This document shows, one piece after another, positions 16,043 through 25,139 of a stretch of 64,000 nucleotides of DNA. This DNA is from Vandammella animalimorsus (GTDB lineage Bacteria > Pseudomonadota > Gammaproteobacteria > Burkholderiales > Burkholderiaceae_C), in contig NZ_NSJB01000003.1 in NCBI RefSeq assembly GCF_002285265.1, positions 124,001 through 188,000 of the forward strand. Direction: 5' to 3'. Numbering within the stretch: position 1 is the stretch's first letter; each line of letters opens with the position of its first letter. The notes beneath the pieces were generated by a model. It made no database searches. It was not told the DNA's origin and saw only the letters and a program-made list of their open reading frames with translations. A program made the translations under genes and the position numbers.

Positions 16043-16882
16043 ATGCCCCAAGCCCCAAGCCCCCAGGCCGATGCCTGTGCCCCCGCGCTGGCACAGGCCA
16101 TGATCCTGGCCGCCGGCCGCGGCCAGCGCATGCGCCCGCTGACCGACCACACCCCAAAGCCACTGCTGATGGTGCGCGGCCAGCCATTGCTGGCCTGGCA
16201 CCTGGCGGCAATGGCCAGCGCAGGCATCGACTGCGTGCTCATCAACACCGGCTGGCTGGGCGAGCAAATCCCGGCGCGCCTGGGCAGCCATTTCGTGCCC
16301 GCCGATGCCGGCCATCCGGGCGCGCCTCAGCCCGCGCCGGCCGCCGTGCAGCTGCGCTACTCGCGCGAGGACCTAGACTTTGGCGGCGGCATCGAGACCG
16401 CCGGCGGCATCGCCCGTGCATTGCCCCAGCTGCAAGAGATGTTCTGGCTCATCGCCGGCGACGTGTATGCGCCGCAGTTTCGCTTCGATCCGCAGGCGCG
16501 CGCGCGCTTTGCCACCAGCGATGCGCTGGCGCACCTGTGGCTGGTGCCCAACCCGCCGCACCACCGGCGCGGCGACTTCCTGCTCGAGCGCGGGCTGGCG
16601 CGCCCATTGCCCGAGCCCGCCAGCGCCAGCGATGCGCAACCAGGCCCGCCGCATTGCCGGCACTACACCTACAGCACCATCGCGCTGCTCAAGCAGGCCT
16701 TGTTCGCCCCGCCCTGGTGCGAGCTGCCGCGCGGCAACCCCGAGGGCCAAGCGGCCGCGCTGGGGCCGCTGCTGCAGCGCGCCGCACGCGCCGGGCGCGT
16801 CAGCGCCAGCCTCTACCACGGCGACTGGACCGATGTGGGCACCCCGCAGCGCCTGGCGGCGCTGAACCAGCCGCCGACCTGA
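16043..16882 (+). CDS. murU: MurU-like N-acetylmuramate-1-phosphate uridylyltransferase
   Basis: A 279-residue sugar-1-phosphate nucleotidyltransferase. The signature AAGRGQRMRPLT (residues 23-34) followed by PKPLL, and LDFGGGIETAGGI, are characteristic of MurU, which makes UDP-MurNAc from MurNAc-1-P and UTP in peptidoglycan recycling. WLIAGDVY supplies the metal-binding Asp and GDWTDVGTPQRL is the usual C-terminal motif. The first 19 residues precede the fold, so a later start is possible. Its usual partner, the kinase AmgK, is not adjacent. A general nucleotidyltransferase role cannot be excluded. Confidence 0.8.
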   Translation: MPQAPSPQADACAPALAQAMILAAGRGQRMRPLTDHTPKPLLMVRGQPLLAWHLAAMASAGIDCVLINTGWLGEQIPARLGSHFVPADAGHPGAPQPAPAAVQLRYSREDLDFGGGIETAGGIARALPQLQEMFWLIAGDVYAPQFRFDPQARARFATSDALAHLWLVPNPPHHRRGDFLLERGLARPLPEPASASDAQPGPPHCRHYTYSTIALLKQALFAPPWCELPRGNPEGQAAALGPLLQRAARAGRVSASLYHGDWTDVGTPQRLAALNQPPT

Positions 16883-17034
16883 ACACAGGCTGGCCGCGCA
16901 CCCCTCCTCCAATTGGCATTTGGTAACGAGTCCAGCGCGGCGCAGCCGCCGTGGGCGCGCCACATTCGATTAGTATTGCCGCAGCGCATGGGCATCCGCC
17001 ATGCATCGTCCGTCCAAGAAAAGGCCCTTGACCC

Positions 17035-17907
17035 ATGTGGGATCGCATCAAGCAGCTCTGGAACAAAGCCCCCCGTCCGCCGCAAACCCTTCAGCTGCCG
17101 GAGCAGGAGCAGCGCAGGCTGCTCGCGCAAGCCCAGCAGGCCCTGGAGCAAGGCCAGTACGCCCAGGCCGAGCGCCAGGCCCATGAGCTGGCCGGCTCCA
17201 GCATCGACGAGCTGTCCGAGCAAGGCATGCGTCTGCTGGGGCTGGTGTACTTCCACCAGCAGCAATACCTGCAGGCCTGGCCCATCTTCCAGAAACTGGC
17301 CCAGCGCACCGGCAGCGTCAACGACTGGTTCAACGTCGTCACCTCGGCCACATTGGCCGGCGAAATCGCCCAGGGCGCCAGCGCCTTCGAAAGCGCCCTC
17401 AAGGCCCACGACAGCAGCGACGACAACCCCGCCCTGAGCGCCGCCAGCCTGCACCTGTACTACGCCTGCGCACTGCGCGACCGCGGCGAGCACGCCAAGG
17501 CCTTCGAGCACGTGCAGGTGCTGCGCGCCCTGTACGAAAAGCTGCCGCAGACCGACGCCCACACGCTGGAGCTGCGCAACTTCCCGCGGCTGGACGCCGT
17601 GCTCGACATGATGGCCGACGTACTGGCCCACTCCGGCGACATCCCCGAGGCCGAGGCCTGGCTGCGCAGCTTTGGCCAGCAGCTCAAGGGCGGCAACGTC
17701 CACAGGGACATCGCCCAGGCCATCGAACGCCTGCACCGCAACGCCCCGCCCGCCCCCGCCGCGCAAGCGGCAGAGGCAGACGCAGCGCCCGCCGCAGCCC
17801 CGGCACCGGAGCCAACCCCTGCCGCCAGCGCCCCCTCGGCCGATACCGGCGCCGCACAACAAAGCCTGCCCCTGGAGCGTCAGGACAAAGAACCGCGGCT
17901 GGACTAG
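17035..17907 (+). CDS. TPR-like repeat protein with Ala/Pro-rich tail
   Basis: A 290-residue soluble protein without a signal peptide. It opens with an aromatic helix (MWDRIKQLWNKAP). Residues 25-225 are a run of helix pairs with TPR-like spacing (ALEQGQYAQAERQAHELA, LGLVYFHQQQYLQAW). A low-complexity tail rich in Ala and Pro follows (about residues 235-280). TPR proteins are scaffolds for protein contacts; no partner is obvious. It stands alone after murU (152-base gap) and ends in a strong terminator. Confidence 0.7.
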   Translation: MWDRIKQLWNKAPRPPQTLQLPEQEQRRLLAQAQQALEQGQYAQAERQAHELAGSSIDELSEQGMRLLGLVYFHQQQYLQAWPIFQKLAQRTGSVNDWFNVVTSATLAGEIAQGASAFESALKAHDSSDDNPALSAASLHLYYACALRDRGEHAKAFEHVQVLRALYEKLPQTDAHTLELRNFPRLDAVLDMMADVLAHSGDIPEAEAWLRSFGQQLKGGNVHRDIAQAIERLHRNAPPAPAAQAAEADAAPAAAPAPEPTPAASAPSADTGAAQQSLPLERQDKEPRLD

Positions 17908-17970
17908 GAGTTGTTGAGATTCAGTATTGCGGCGGTGTTCTCGGTCAAAACTGCGCAGCTGCAACGTTGA

Positions 17971-18008
17971 AAACGCTTGCAAGGCCGGAACACCTTGCAA
18001 GCGTTTTT
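17971..18008 (+). terminator. Strong hairpin terminator, probably bidirectional
   Basis: A perfect 14-bp stem (AAACGCTTGCAAGG / CCTTGCAAGCGTTT) has an 8-base loop and ends in a T run. The mirror A run lets it serve the convergent M48 gene as well. Confidence 0.9.
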
Positions 18009-18083
18009 GCCTTGCATCTGCGGCTTTTGCCTCGAAAAACCGCTTCGCAAACCCAATCTCCCCTCCCCTAAGAGCCCGTCTGC

Positions 18084-19259
18084 TCAGCGCAAGCGCCCGG
18101 TGCGCAGGTCGCACTGCATGGCCTGGCCGGCCTGGAAGTCGGCGATGCGCAGGCCCGAGTCGGGGTGGGTGGACAGCCAGTCCCAACCCGCGCTTGGCTT
18201 GCGGCCGGCTTGCCCCTGGCCCTGCGGTGCAGGCATGGGGGTTTCGGTGACGGCGGCAAACAGTCTGGCCAGCGGGCGGGTGTCCATCTTCTGGTGGCGC
18301 ATCAGCGCCATGGAAAAGCAATCGGCCTCGCGCTCGTGCGCGCGGCTGTAGGCCAGCGTGGTCAGGCTGGTGCTGGCCAGCGCCACCCAGCCGGAGACAT
18401 CGCTCAGCGCCATGCTCAGCACGGCATTGAGCACGGTCTGCTCGATCAGCGCGCGGCTGGAGTGGCGGTGCACGATGTGGCCGATCTCGTGCGCCAGCAC
18501 GCCCAGCAGCGCGTCGTCGCCCAGCTTGTGCTTTTCGGCCAGGGCCACCATGTCATCGGTGAGCACCATCACGCCGCCGGGAAAGGCCAGCGCATTGGCG
18601 CCGATGAACTCGCTGGCGCGAAACTCCAGCCGCCACACTGGCTGATAGCCGCGGTAACGCCGCAGTGGCTCTGGGATATCGGCCAGCATGGCCTCAAAGC
18701 GCTGGCGCAGCGCCAGTTGGCGCGCCGCTGGCAGGCCGCTGGGCTTGAACACCCCGCCATCGAACTGGGCCAGTGCCTGCTGGCTGATCTCCAGCTCCCA
18801 GGCGATGGGCACGAAGCGCGCCAGTTGCGTGGCCAGCACCGGCGTGCCATAGCGAAACAGCAGCGCCAGCAGCAGCACGCTGGCGGCGGTAAAGCCCAGC
18901 AGCAGCTTCCAGCCCAGTTGCAGGCGCTCGGCCACCTTGCGCTTGCCGCCTGCGCGGCTGTAGGCCTCGTGCCACTGCGCGGCGCTTTGCACTTCCAGCG
19001 TGCCGTGCTCGCCCAGGGCCACGGTCAGGCGGTTTTGCGCCGTGCCGCGGCCATAGGTTTGCGGCCATTGCACCTGGCGGTGCGCCAGGCACAGGCCGTC
19101 GCCGGCCGCATCCAGGGGTTCGATGACCAATTGCGGGCCGCCGGCGGCCGGCTCGATCATGACCAGCACGCGCCGCCCGCGGCTGCTCAGGCCGTCATAC
19201 CACAGCGCCTTGAGGGCGCGGCCAGGCTGGGCGTCGGTGGGCGCGCGATCTGCTTGCAT
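18084..19259 (-). CDS. M48-family zinc metalloprotease, membrane anchored
   Basis: About 391 residues. A cytoplasmic N-terminal part is followed by one membrane helix (about residues 120-140; LLLGFTAASVLLLALLF). The protease domain carries HEIGHIVHRH (about residue 257) with the downstream HEREAD glutamate as third zinc ligand. The fold resembles HtpX/BepA-type peptidases that clear misfolded envelope proteins. The N-terminus is uncertain: the ATG at 19259 follows the upstream stop by 22 bases but lies in a 30-bp sequence that recurs elsewhere in the window. The frame also stays open to 19322, inside the upstream gene. It sits directly downstream of a DUF898 membrane protein in the same orientation, so the two probably work together. 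Confidence 0.85.
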   Translation of the reverse strand: MQADRAPTDAQPGRALKALWYDGLSSRGRRVLVMIEPAAGGPQLVIEPLDAAGDGLCLAHRQVQWPQTYGRGTAQNRLTVALGEHGTLEVQSAAQWHEAYSRAGGKRKVAERLQLGWKLLLGFTAASVLLLALLFRYGTPVLATQLARFVPIAWELEISQQALAQFDGGVFKPSGLPAARQLALRQRFEAMLADIPEPLRRYRGYQPVWRLEFRASEFIGANALAFPGGVMVLTDDMVALAEKHKLGDDALLGVLAHEIGHIVHRHSSRALIEQTVLNAVLSMALSDVSGWVALASTSLTTLAYSRAHEREADCFSMALMRHQKMDTRPLARLFAAVTETPMPAPQGQGQAGRKPSAGWDWLSTHPDSGLRIADFQAGQAMQCDLRTGRLR

Positions 19260-19274
19260 GGTGTGAACAGGCCC
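19245..19274 (-). repeat. 30-bp sequence repeated at 41694-41723
   Basis: This stretch matches 41694-41723 at 27 of 30 positions, in the same orientation. On the minus strand both copies contain ATGCAAGCAGATCGC. Here it supplies the presumed start codon of the M48 gene. Confidence 0.6.
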
Positions 19275-19281
19275 CGGACCT

Positions 19282-20889
19282 TCAGGTGATGATGTCAAAA
19301 CCGGCAAAGTCGGCGATGGCATCGGCCAGGGCGCCGCCTTCCTGCTGGATCACCAGCAGGCTCTTGATCTGCGAGACGCCGCCACGGATGTAGACGGTGG
19401 TGGAGTTCCACTTGGCGCGGTATTCGCGCACCCGGGCAAAGGGCCGGTAAAAGCCCAGCGTCAGCAGCGTCAGCAGCCAGTTCTGCAGGCGCAACCAGAC
19501 GAAGCCCGGCACGCTCAAAGCGCAGCGAAAGCGCGCGATGTCGCTGATGCCGGTGCGGTTCCACACCAGCCGGTGCTGGGCCGCCTCGCGGTAGGCCAGC
19601 GCGGCCTGCACAGCAGTCAGCAGCGCCACCCAGCCAAACAAAAAGGCCAGCAGGATTTTCTCGAAGGATGGGGTCCAGCTCTCCAGCCGCTCCTCGTCGA
19701 ATTGCTCGCAGGCCTGCGCCAGCGTGCTGTCTTGCGGCTGCCCGCCTTGCTGTTGTGCTGCTGGCGCTCGGGGCTGCTGCGCCTGCTCGGCCTGGCGCTG
19801 CATCTGCTGCAGGAACTCCTGCCATTGCTCCTCGGAGACGCCCTCGGGCCGCTCCATCTCGCGCAAGTCCTCATAGGTTTGCTGTTGCTGCAGCTGCACG
19901 GCGCACTGGTAGGCCTGCACCAGCCCGCTTTGCGCAAGCAAATAGCCCACGCCGCCGGCCATCACGGCCAGGCCCAGCAGGCCGATCAGCGTGCTGGCCA
20001 GCCAGATCTTGACGAAATCCCAGTAGCTGGCGCGGAACACGCCGCCTTCGATGCCCAGATAGCTGCGCTGCACCAGCAGGCGCTGGTAGTTGAACAGCAC
20101 GCGCACCACGCACAGCCAGCTCACCAGCAGCGCCAGCGCAATCAGCGCCCAGCTGCCAGGGCTCAGGCCCAGCCAGGTCATGGGGCGGGTTTCCTCCAGC
20201 AGGCTGGGCGAGGTGAAGGTGGCGATCATGTCCAGCCCGACGTAGGCGAAAAACCAGCTGGCGGCCATCAAAAACACCGGCCAGCTGGCCCAGTAAATCT
20301 CCTTCCAGTTCGTGCCAAAGCGCAGCCGCAGGCCCCGCCAGCGCGTGGCCGTGACGCGAAAGCGCTTGGCGCTGCCCCACAGAAAGGGAATGGCCACGGC
20401 CGCGCTGCTCAGCGCCAGACCCACCAGCAGCAGGTTGTCGTGGCTGATGGCCCAGTCAAAGAGCTTGTACAGCCCCAGGAAGATGAAAAAGCCAATCACC
20501 ATGCGCTTGATGCTGGCGTGAAACTCCAGCGGGCTGCGCGCGATCACGCTGTGGCTGAAGAAGTATTCGGCCGTGCGCTTGCGCGCCCAGGGCGTGTAGA
20601 TGCCCAGCGTCAGGATCAGCAGCAGCACATTGACGAACCAGACACGGAAATACTGCGCGCCCGCGCCGGTGAACTTCAGCGGGTAGGCTTTGACGGGGAT
20701 CTTGGATTTGTCGCCCCTGGCCACGGCCGGGCGCGCGGCCCTGGGCGGCGGCACGGCTCCATCGGGCGGTTGCGCTGGCGCGCTGGCGGCATCCTCATGC
20801 AGGCGCGACTGCGCCACCAGCTCCCAGTGCTCCGGGTCTGAATCAGGCCTGACAGGCGGCCCATTGCCGTGCAAATCGTTCTCGCTCAT
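19282..20889 (-). CDS. DUF898 (YjgN-family) multi-pass membrane protein
   Basis: A 535-residue inner-membrane protein. Residues 1-70 are soluble and acidic/proline-rich. Two DUF898 blocks follow: YPLKFTGAGAQYFRVW...LGIYTPWARKRT near residue 85 and VPGFVWLRLQNW...LGFYRPFARVREY near residue 465, separated by several membrane helices. A Gln-rich cytoplasmic or periplasmic insert lies around residues 325-390. I chose the ATG at 20889 because GGGGGAAG precedes it at good spacing; the frame is open to 21072. The function of DUF898 proteins is unknown. The M48 protease gene follows at once, suggesting a protease plus membrane partner. Confidence 0.85.
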   Translation of the reverse strand: MSENDLHGNGPPVRPDSDPEHWELVAQSRLHEDAASAPAQPPDGAVPPPRAARPAVARGDKSKIPVKAYPLKFTGAGAQYFRVWFVNVLLLILTLGIYTPWARKRTAEYFFSHSVIARSPLEFHASIKRMVIGFFIFLGLYKLFDWAISHDNLLLVGLALSSAAVAIPFLWGSAKRFRVTATRWRGLRLRFGTNWKEIYWASWPVFLMAASWFFAYVGLDMIATFTSPSLLEETRPMTWLGLSPGSWALIALALLVSWLCVVRVLFNYQRLLVQRSYLGIEGGVFRASYWDFVKIWLASTLIGLLGLAVMAGGVGYLLAQSGLVQAYQCAVQLQQQQTYEDLREMERPEGVSEEQWQEFLQQMQRQAEQAQQPRAPAAQQQGGQPQDSTLAQACEQFDEERLESWTPSFEKILLAFLFGWVALLTAVQAALAYREAAQHRLVWNRTGISDIARFRCALSVPGFVWLRLQNWLLTLLTLGFYRPFARVREYRAKWNSTTVYIRGGVSQIKSLLVIQQEGGALADAIADFAGFDIIT

Positions 20890-21161
20890 GCGCTTCCCCC
20901 AATCCCCCATGTACGCGCGCTTGTTGTCTTGCGCGGCCTGTTGCAAAAGGCAAAAGCCACGCCATGGCTGCAAACGCAAGCAAGTGTAACGTTTTGTCGC
21001 CCACTTCACGGCAAACGCAGGCCTGCGCCCGTGGCAGGCGCCTGTGGGCCCCCCTGCCCTGGCGCAGCCCAAGGCTTTTCAGAGGCCGCGCAGCGGCGCA
21101 CAATCGCTGCTTTCGCGCGCACTCCAGCCGCGCCGCGCCCCGCTTGCCGCCCCTGCCGATC

Positions 21162-21956
21162 GTGAAATTCCGTGCCTACTGGCGCCGTGCCCGCCCGCTT
21201 TCAGGCCGCACCCGCACTGCGCGCAACAATCTGTGGTTGAGCCTGGTGCTGGCCTTCGTGGCCGGCGGGGCCAATGCCGGCGGCTTTCTGGCCGTGCAGC
21301 AATACACCTCGCACATGACAGGCATCGTGGCGCACATGGCCGACTCCATCGCGCTGGGCGCCTACCACGCGGCGCTCTCCGGCCTGGGCGGGCTGCTGTC
21401 CTTCATCATGGGCTCGGCCTGCACCGCCATCATGATCGGCTACGCCCGGCGCCACCGGCTCGAGAGCGAATACGCCATGCCGCTGCTGCTGGAGGCGGCG
21501 CTGCTGATGCTCTTTGGCGCGCTGGGCGCGCGCCTGCAGGCCCTGCCCTCGCTGCTGTTCATCCCCATGACGGTGGTGCTGCTGTGCTTCATCATGGGGC
21601 TGCAAAACGCCGTGGTCTCGCAACTGGGCGGCGCGCAGATCCGCACCACGCACGTCACCGGCATCGTCACCGACATGGGCATCGAGCTGGGCCGGCTGCT
21701 GTACTGGAACCGCACCGACCTGGGCGACGAGCAGCGCAAGGTGCGCGCCAACCGCCGCCACCTGGCCATGCTCGGCGCGCTGCTGCTGTGCTTCTTCGTC
21801 GGCGGCGTGGTGGGGGCCGTGGCCTTCAACACCATCGGCTACGTGTTCACGGCCGCGCTGGCGCTGATTCTGGTGACCCTGGCCAGCGCGCCGGTGCTGC
21901 TGGATCTGCGCATTGCCTGGCGACGCTGGCGCAGCGTGCGCCGCCGCCACCGCTGA
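21162..21956 (+). CDS. DUF1275 (YoaK-family) membrane protein
   Basis: About 264 residues with six or so membrane helices. It contains the family pattern GGANAGGFLAVQQYTSHMTGI near the N-terminus, then MGLQNAVVSQLGG and RTTHVTGIVTDMGIELG in the middle. Members are predicted transporters of unknown substrate. I use the GTG at 21162, which places a basic leader (VKFRAYWRRARP) before the first helix; the frame is open upstream without a plausible start. It is divergent from the DUF898 gene. Confidence 0.8.
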   Translation: MKFRAYWRRARPLSGRTRTARNNLWLSLVLAFVAGGANAGGFLAVQQYTSHMTGIVAHMADSIALGAYHAALSGLGGLLSFIMGSACTAIMIGYARRHRLESEYAMPLLLEAALLMLFGALGARLQALPSLLFIPMTVVLLCFIMGLQNAVVSQLGGAQIRTTHVTGIVTDMGIELGRLLYWNRTDLGDEQRKVRANRRHLAMLGALLLCFFVGGVVGAVAFNTIGYVFTAALALILVTLASAPVLLDLRIAWRRWRSVRRRHR

Positions 21957-22160
21957 GGACAATCCGCCCGGGCCGCGGCGCCCGCCTTGCCGCTGAGTTG
22001 GCGCAGCCCATCCCTGAGGCGGCGCGGCACAGGGCCGCTACAATCGCCCAGCCCATGCCGCGCCGCCATCGCGGCACACCCGGCCAGGCGCTCTGGGGCA
22101 CAGCGCGCGATGCACCGGGGGGCTTGTTCAAACCTTGCTTGGCCGCTGCTTGCGTGCGCC

Positions 22161-22976
22161 ATGCCTGCGCGATTTCCTATGCACACCACTGACCTGCTTC
22201 GCATTTGCAGCGCGGCCGCGCTTGCGGCCTTGCTCGCAGCCTGCTCCAGCACCTCGTCCGACCGCTCCGCCAACTGGTCGCCCGACCGGCTCTACACCGA
22301 GGCGCGCAGCGAAATGAATGCCGCGAACTTCGAGAAGGCCGTGCCGCTGCTCGAGCGCCTGGAAGGGCGCGCAGCGGGCACCACGCTGGCGCAGCAGGCG
22401 CAGATCGACAAGGCCTACGCCCAGTACCGCAATGGCGACAAGGCCGAGGCCATCGCCACGCTCGATCGCTTCTTGCAGCTGCACCCGACCAGCCCGGCGG
22501 CCGATTACGCGCTCTACCTCAAGGGCGTGGTCAACTTCAACGACAACCTCGGGCTGTTTTCCTGGCTGCACCGCCAGGATCTGTCCGAGCGCGACCAGCG
22601 CGCGGCCAAGGAATCCTTCGAAGCCTTCAAGGAACTGGTCGAGCGCCACCCCGATTCGCGCTACGCCCGCGATGCGCGCCAGCGCATGGTCTACATCGTC
22701 AATGCGCTGGCCGCGTACGAGGTGCACGTGGCGCGCTACTACTACTCGCGCGGCGCCTACGTGGCGGCCATCAACCGCGCCCAGCTGGCCATCCAGGACT
22801 ACCAGGACGCCCCGGCGCTGGCCGAGGCGCTGCAGATCCTGGAGCGCTCCTACGACAAGCTGGGCATGACCGAGCTGCGCGACGACACGCGCCGCGTGAT
22901 CGAGAGCTCCTTCCCGCAGGGCCTGCCCGGCGCGCAGCCGGCGCAGTCCAAATCCTGGTGGCGCTTCTGGCGCTGA
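22161..22976 (+). CDS. bamD: Outer-membrane assembly lipoprotein BamD
   Basis: A 271-residue TPR lipoprotein of the BAM complex, which inserts beta-barrel proteins into the outer membrane with BamA (57256-59559 here). The signal peptide ends in the lipobox LAAC (Cys28 from the ATG at 22161; an ATG at 22179 is also possible). Family-typical stretches are SPDRLYTEA, LYLKGVVNF and SWLHRQDLSERDQ. TACAAT at 22039-22044 is a plausible -10 box with no good -35. Five TPR units are expected. A hypothetical secreted protein follows after 46 bases. Confidence 0.93.
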   Translation: MPARFPMHTTDLLRICSAAALAALLAACSSTSSDRSANWSPDRLYTEARSEMNAANFEKAVPLLERLEGRAAGTTLAQQAQIDKAYAQYRNGDKAEAIATLDRFLQLHPTSPAADYALYLKGVVNFNDNLGLFSWLHRQDLSERDQRAAKESFEAFKELVERHPDSRYARDARQRMVYIVNALAAYEVHVARYYYSRGAYVAAINRAQLAIQDYQDAPALAEALQILERSYDKLGMTELRDDTRRVIESSFPQGLPGAQPAQSKSWWRFWR

Positions 22977-23022
22977 CCCCGCCAACCTGCTGAGCCGCTG
23001 ACCACTACGAAAGGGCGCTGTC

Positions 23023-23772
23023 ATGACACCTCTGCGAACCGCTTGCCGCACCTTGTTGCTGAGCGCCGCCCTGGCCCTGGGCGCTGGCGCGCCGGCCTGG
23101 GCCTGGATGAGCACCGATGGCGGCATGAGCCTGTCCATCGGCGCGGGCAATTACCTGCTCAGCAGCCAGGTGCTCAAAAACAGCTCTGGCGGCAGCAAAA
23201 AGGCCCAGGCCTCGCGCAAGGCCGCGCCCAAGCCCAGCGCCTACCGCTACCGCTACGCCCCGGCCGTCAGCCAGCAGGTGCGCGCAGAGTTCATGCAAGG
23301 CATGCGCCAGCGCATCAAACAATCCAGCGCGGGCGATGCCACCAGCCTGGCCATCGTCAACGCGCTGGCCGATTACGACGGCATTGCCTCCATGCGCGAG
23401 CAATTCAAGCGCATGGGCCACGACCCCGACAGCGTGGCCACGGCCATGGCCTTCTGGCTGCTGGGCAATTACCGCATCGTGCACGACATCGACATGGCCC
23501 AGATCGAGACCGCCGGCCTGCTCAAGCAGCTGCAAAGCGTGCTCAGCAGCGATTCAGGCATGCTCAAGCAAAGCGATGCCGACAAACAGCGCATGGCCGA
23601 GCTGCTGCTGTGGACGGCCATCGTGCAGCAAATCGCCTACAACCAGGCCGATGAAAAAAACGACGCCAGCGCCAAGGCCCAGGTCGCCAGCCAGGCGCGC
23701 GCCAGCCTGCAGCGCGTGGGCTTTGACGTCGATGCGCTGCAGCTGGACTCCAGCGGGCTGCGCCTGCGCTGA
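23023..23772 (+). CDS. Secreted protein of unknown function
   Basis: A 249-residue protein with a clear signal peptide (residues 1-27, ending GAPAWA) and a ribosome site AAAGGG upstream. The mature part is largely alpha-helical with a basic linker (SKKAQASRKAAPK) and the segment YRYAPAVSQQVRAEFMQ. It has no cysteines after the signal and no motif I can tie to an enzyme. It may belong to the DUF6683-type periplasmic proteins, but I cannot confirm this. It follows bamD by 46 bases and may share its transcript. Confidence 0.65.
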   Translation: MTPLRTACRTLLLSAALALGAGAPAWAWMSTDGGMSLSIGAGNYLLSSQVLKNSSGGSKKAQASRKAAPKPSAYRYRYAPAVSQQVRAEFMQGMRQRIKQSSAGDATSLAIVNALADYDGIASMREQFKRMGHDPDSVATAMAFWLLGNYRIVHDIDMAQIETAGLLKQLQSVLSSDSGMLKQSDADKQRMAELLLWTAIVQQIAYNQADEKNDASAKAQVASQARASLQRVGFDVDALQLDSSGLRLR

Positions 23773-23814
23773 CGCCCTGCCCCACCGCCGCCATCAACAG
23801 CCCCCAAAGCGCCA

Positions 23815-25002
23815 TCAGCACTGCATGATGGCGTAGCCGTGCAGGCGCTCGTGCTCGGCCAGCGCAAAGCGGTCGGTCATGCCGGCGATGAAATCGGCCA
23901 CGCTGCGCGCCGCGCCTGCGTCGCTGCCGGCCTGCTGGGCGCGGGCGGCAAACTCCGGCGGCATGCGCTCGGGCGCGGCCAAGTAGTGCTGGAACAAATC
24001 GGTGATGACCTGCTGGGCGCGCTCGGTGGTCTGCTGCACCTGCGGGTGGCGGTACAGGTGCTCAAACAGCGCCTGCTTGAGCTGCACGGCCTGGCGCTGC
24101 ATGGCCTCACTGAAACGCAGCAGCGGCGGCAGCTGGCGCACGGCATCGGCGCTGGCCGGCCGGTGCTGGGCCAGGTGCGCGCCGGTGGTGTCGATGACGT
24201 CGTAGATCTGCGCGCTGAGCATGCGGCGGATGGTCTCGTACAGCCAGCGCCGGGGCTGCTGGCGCAACGCCGGAAACTCATCGGCGGCCTGGGCGTGGTG
24301 CTGGGCAAACAGCGCCACCTCCTGCAGTTGCTCGGCCTGCAACAGGCCCGAGCGGATGCCGTCGTCGATGTCGTGCGCGTTGTAGGCGATGGAGTCGGCC
24401 AGGTTGCACAGCTGCGCCTCCAGGCTGGGGCTGGGCCACTGCGCATCCAGAAAACGCCGCGCGATGCCGCCGGGCTCGCGCGCCTCGATGGCGCGGGCAT
24501 TGCGCGCCGAGCAGTGCTTGAGGATGCCCTCGCGGGTTTCAAAGCACAGGTTCAGCCCATCGAACTGCGGATAGCGCTGCTCCAGCACATCGACCACGCG
24601 CAGGCTTTGCAGGTTGTGCTCAAAGCCGCCAAAGTCGCGCATGCAGGCGTGCAGCGCATCCTGCCCGGCATGGCCAAAGGGCGTGTGGCCCAGATCGTGC
24701 GCCAGCGCAATGGCCTCGACCAGATCCTCATCCAGCCCCAGCGGCCGGGCGATGGAGCGCGCCACCTGCGCCACCTCCAGCGAATGCGTCAGCCGCGTGC
24801 GGAACATATCGCCCTCGTGGTTGAGGAACACCTGCGTCTTGTAGACCAGGCGGCGAAAGGCCGAGGAATGCACGATGCGGTCGCGGTCGCGCTGAAAGTC
24901 GCTGCGCGTGGGTGCGGCCGCTTCGGCCACGCGCCGCCCGCGCGTGTGCGCGGGCTGGCAGGCATAAGGCGCGTGACGCGCGCTGGCGGGGGCGGAGCTC
25001 AT
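23815..25002 (-). CDS. dgt: Deoxyguanosinetriphosphate triphosphohydrolase-like protein
   Basis: A 395-residue HD-domain enzyme that hydrolyses dNTPs to deoxynucleoside and triphosphate. It shows the family N-terminus QRDRDRIVHSSAFRRLVYKTQVF, then FRTRLTHSLEVAQ (first His) and ALAHDLGHTPFGHAG (HD motif). NLADSIAYNAHDIDDG supplies the last metal Asp. The start at 25002 gives the usual short leader before the conserved block; the frame is open to 25164. In related genomes dgt directly follows aroB; here two genes and an AT-rich stretch lie between. Confidence 0.92.
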   Translation of the reverse strand: MSSAPASARHAPYACQPAHTRGRRVAEAAAPTRSDFQRDRDRIVHSSAFRRLVYKTQVFLNHEGDMFRTRLTHSLEVAQVARSIARPLGLDEDLVEAIALAHDLGHTPFGHAGQDALHACMRDFGGFEHNLQSLRVVDVLEQRYPQFDGLNLCFETREGILKHCSARNARAIEAREPGGIARRFLDAQWPSPSLEAQLCNLADSIAYNAHDIDDGIRSGLLQAEQLQEVALFAQHHAQAADEFPALRQQPRRWLYETIRRMLSAQIYDVIDTTGAHLAQHRPASADAVRQLPPLLRFSEAMQRQAVQLKQALFEHLYRHPQVQQTTERAQQVITDLFQHYLAAPERMPPEFAARAQQAGSDAGAARSVADFIAGMTDRFALAEHERLHGYAIMQC

Positions 25003-25139
25003 GGGCGGGTGGTTTCTGCAAGGCATCACAAAGGGGTTTGGGCAACAGAGGGCAGTAAGCGCGCGGCGCATTGTGCCGTCTATCATGCGCTGCTGCGGCC
25101 ACAGCGCCGCGCCCAAGAGCCGTGCAGGAGATGAACAAC

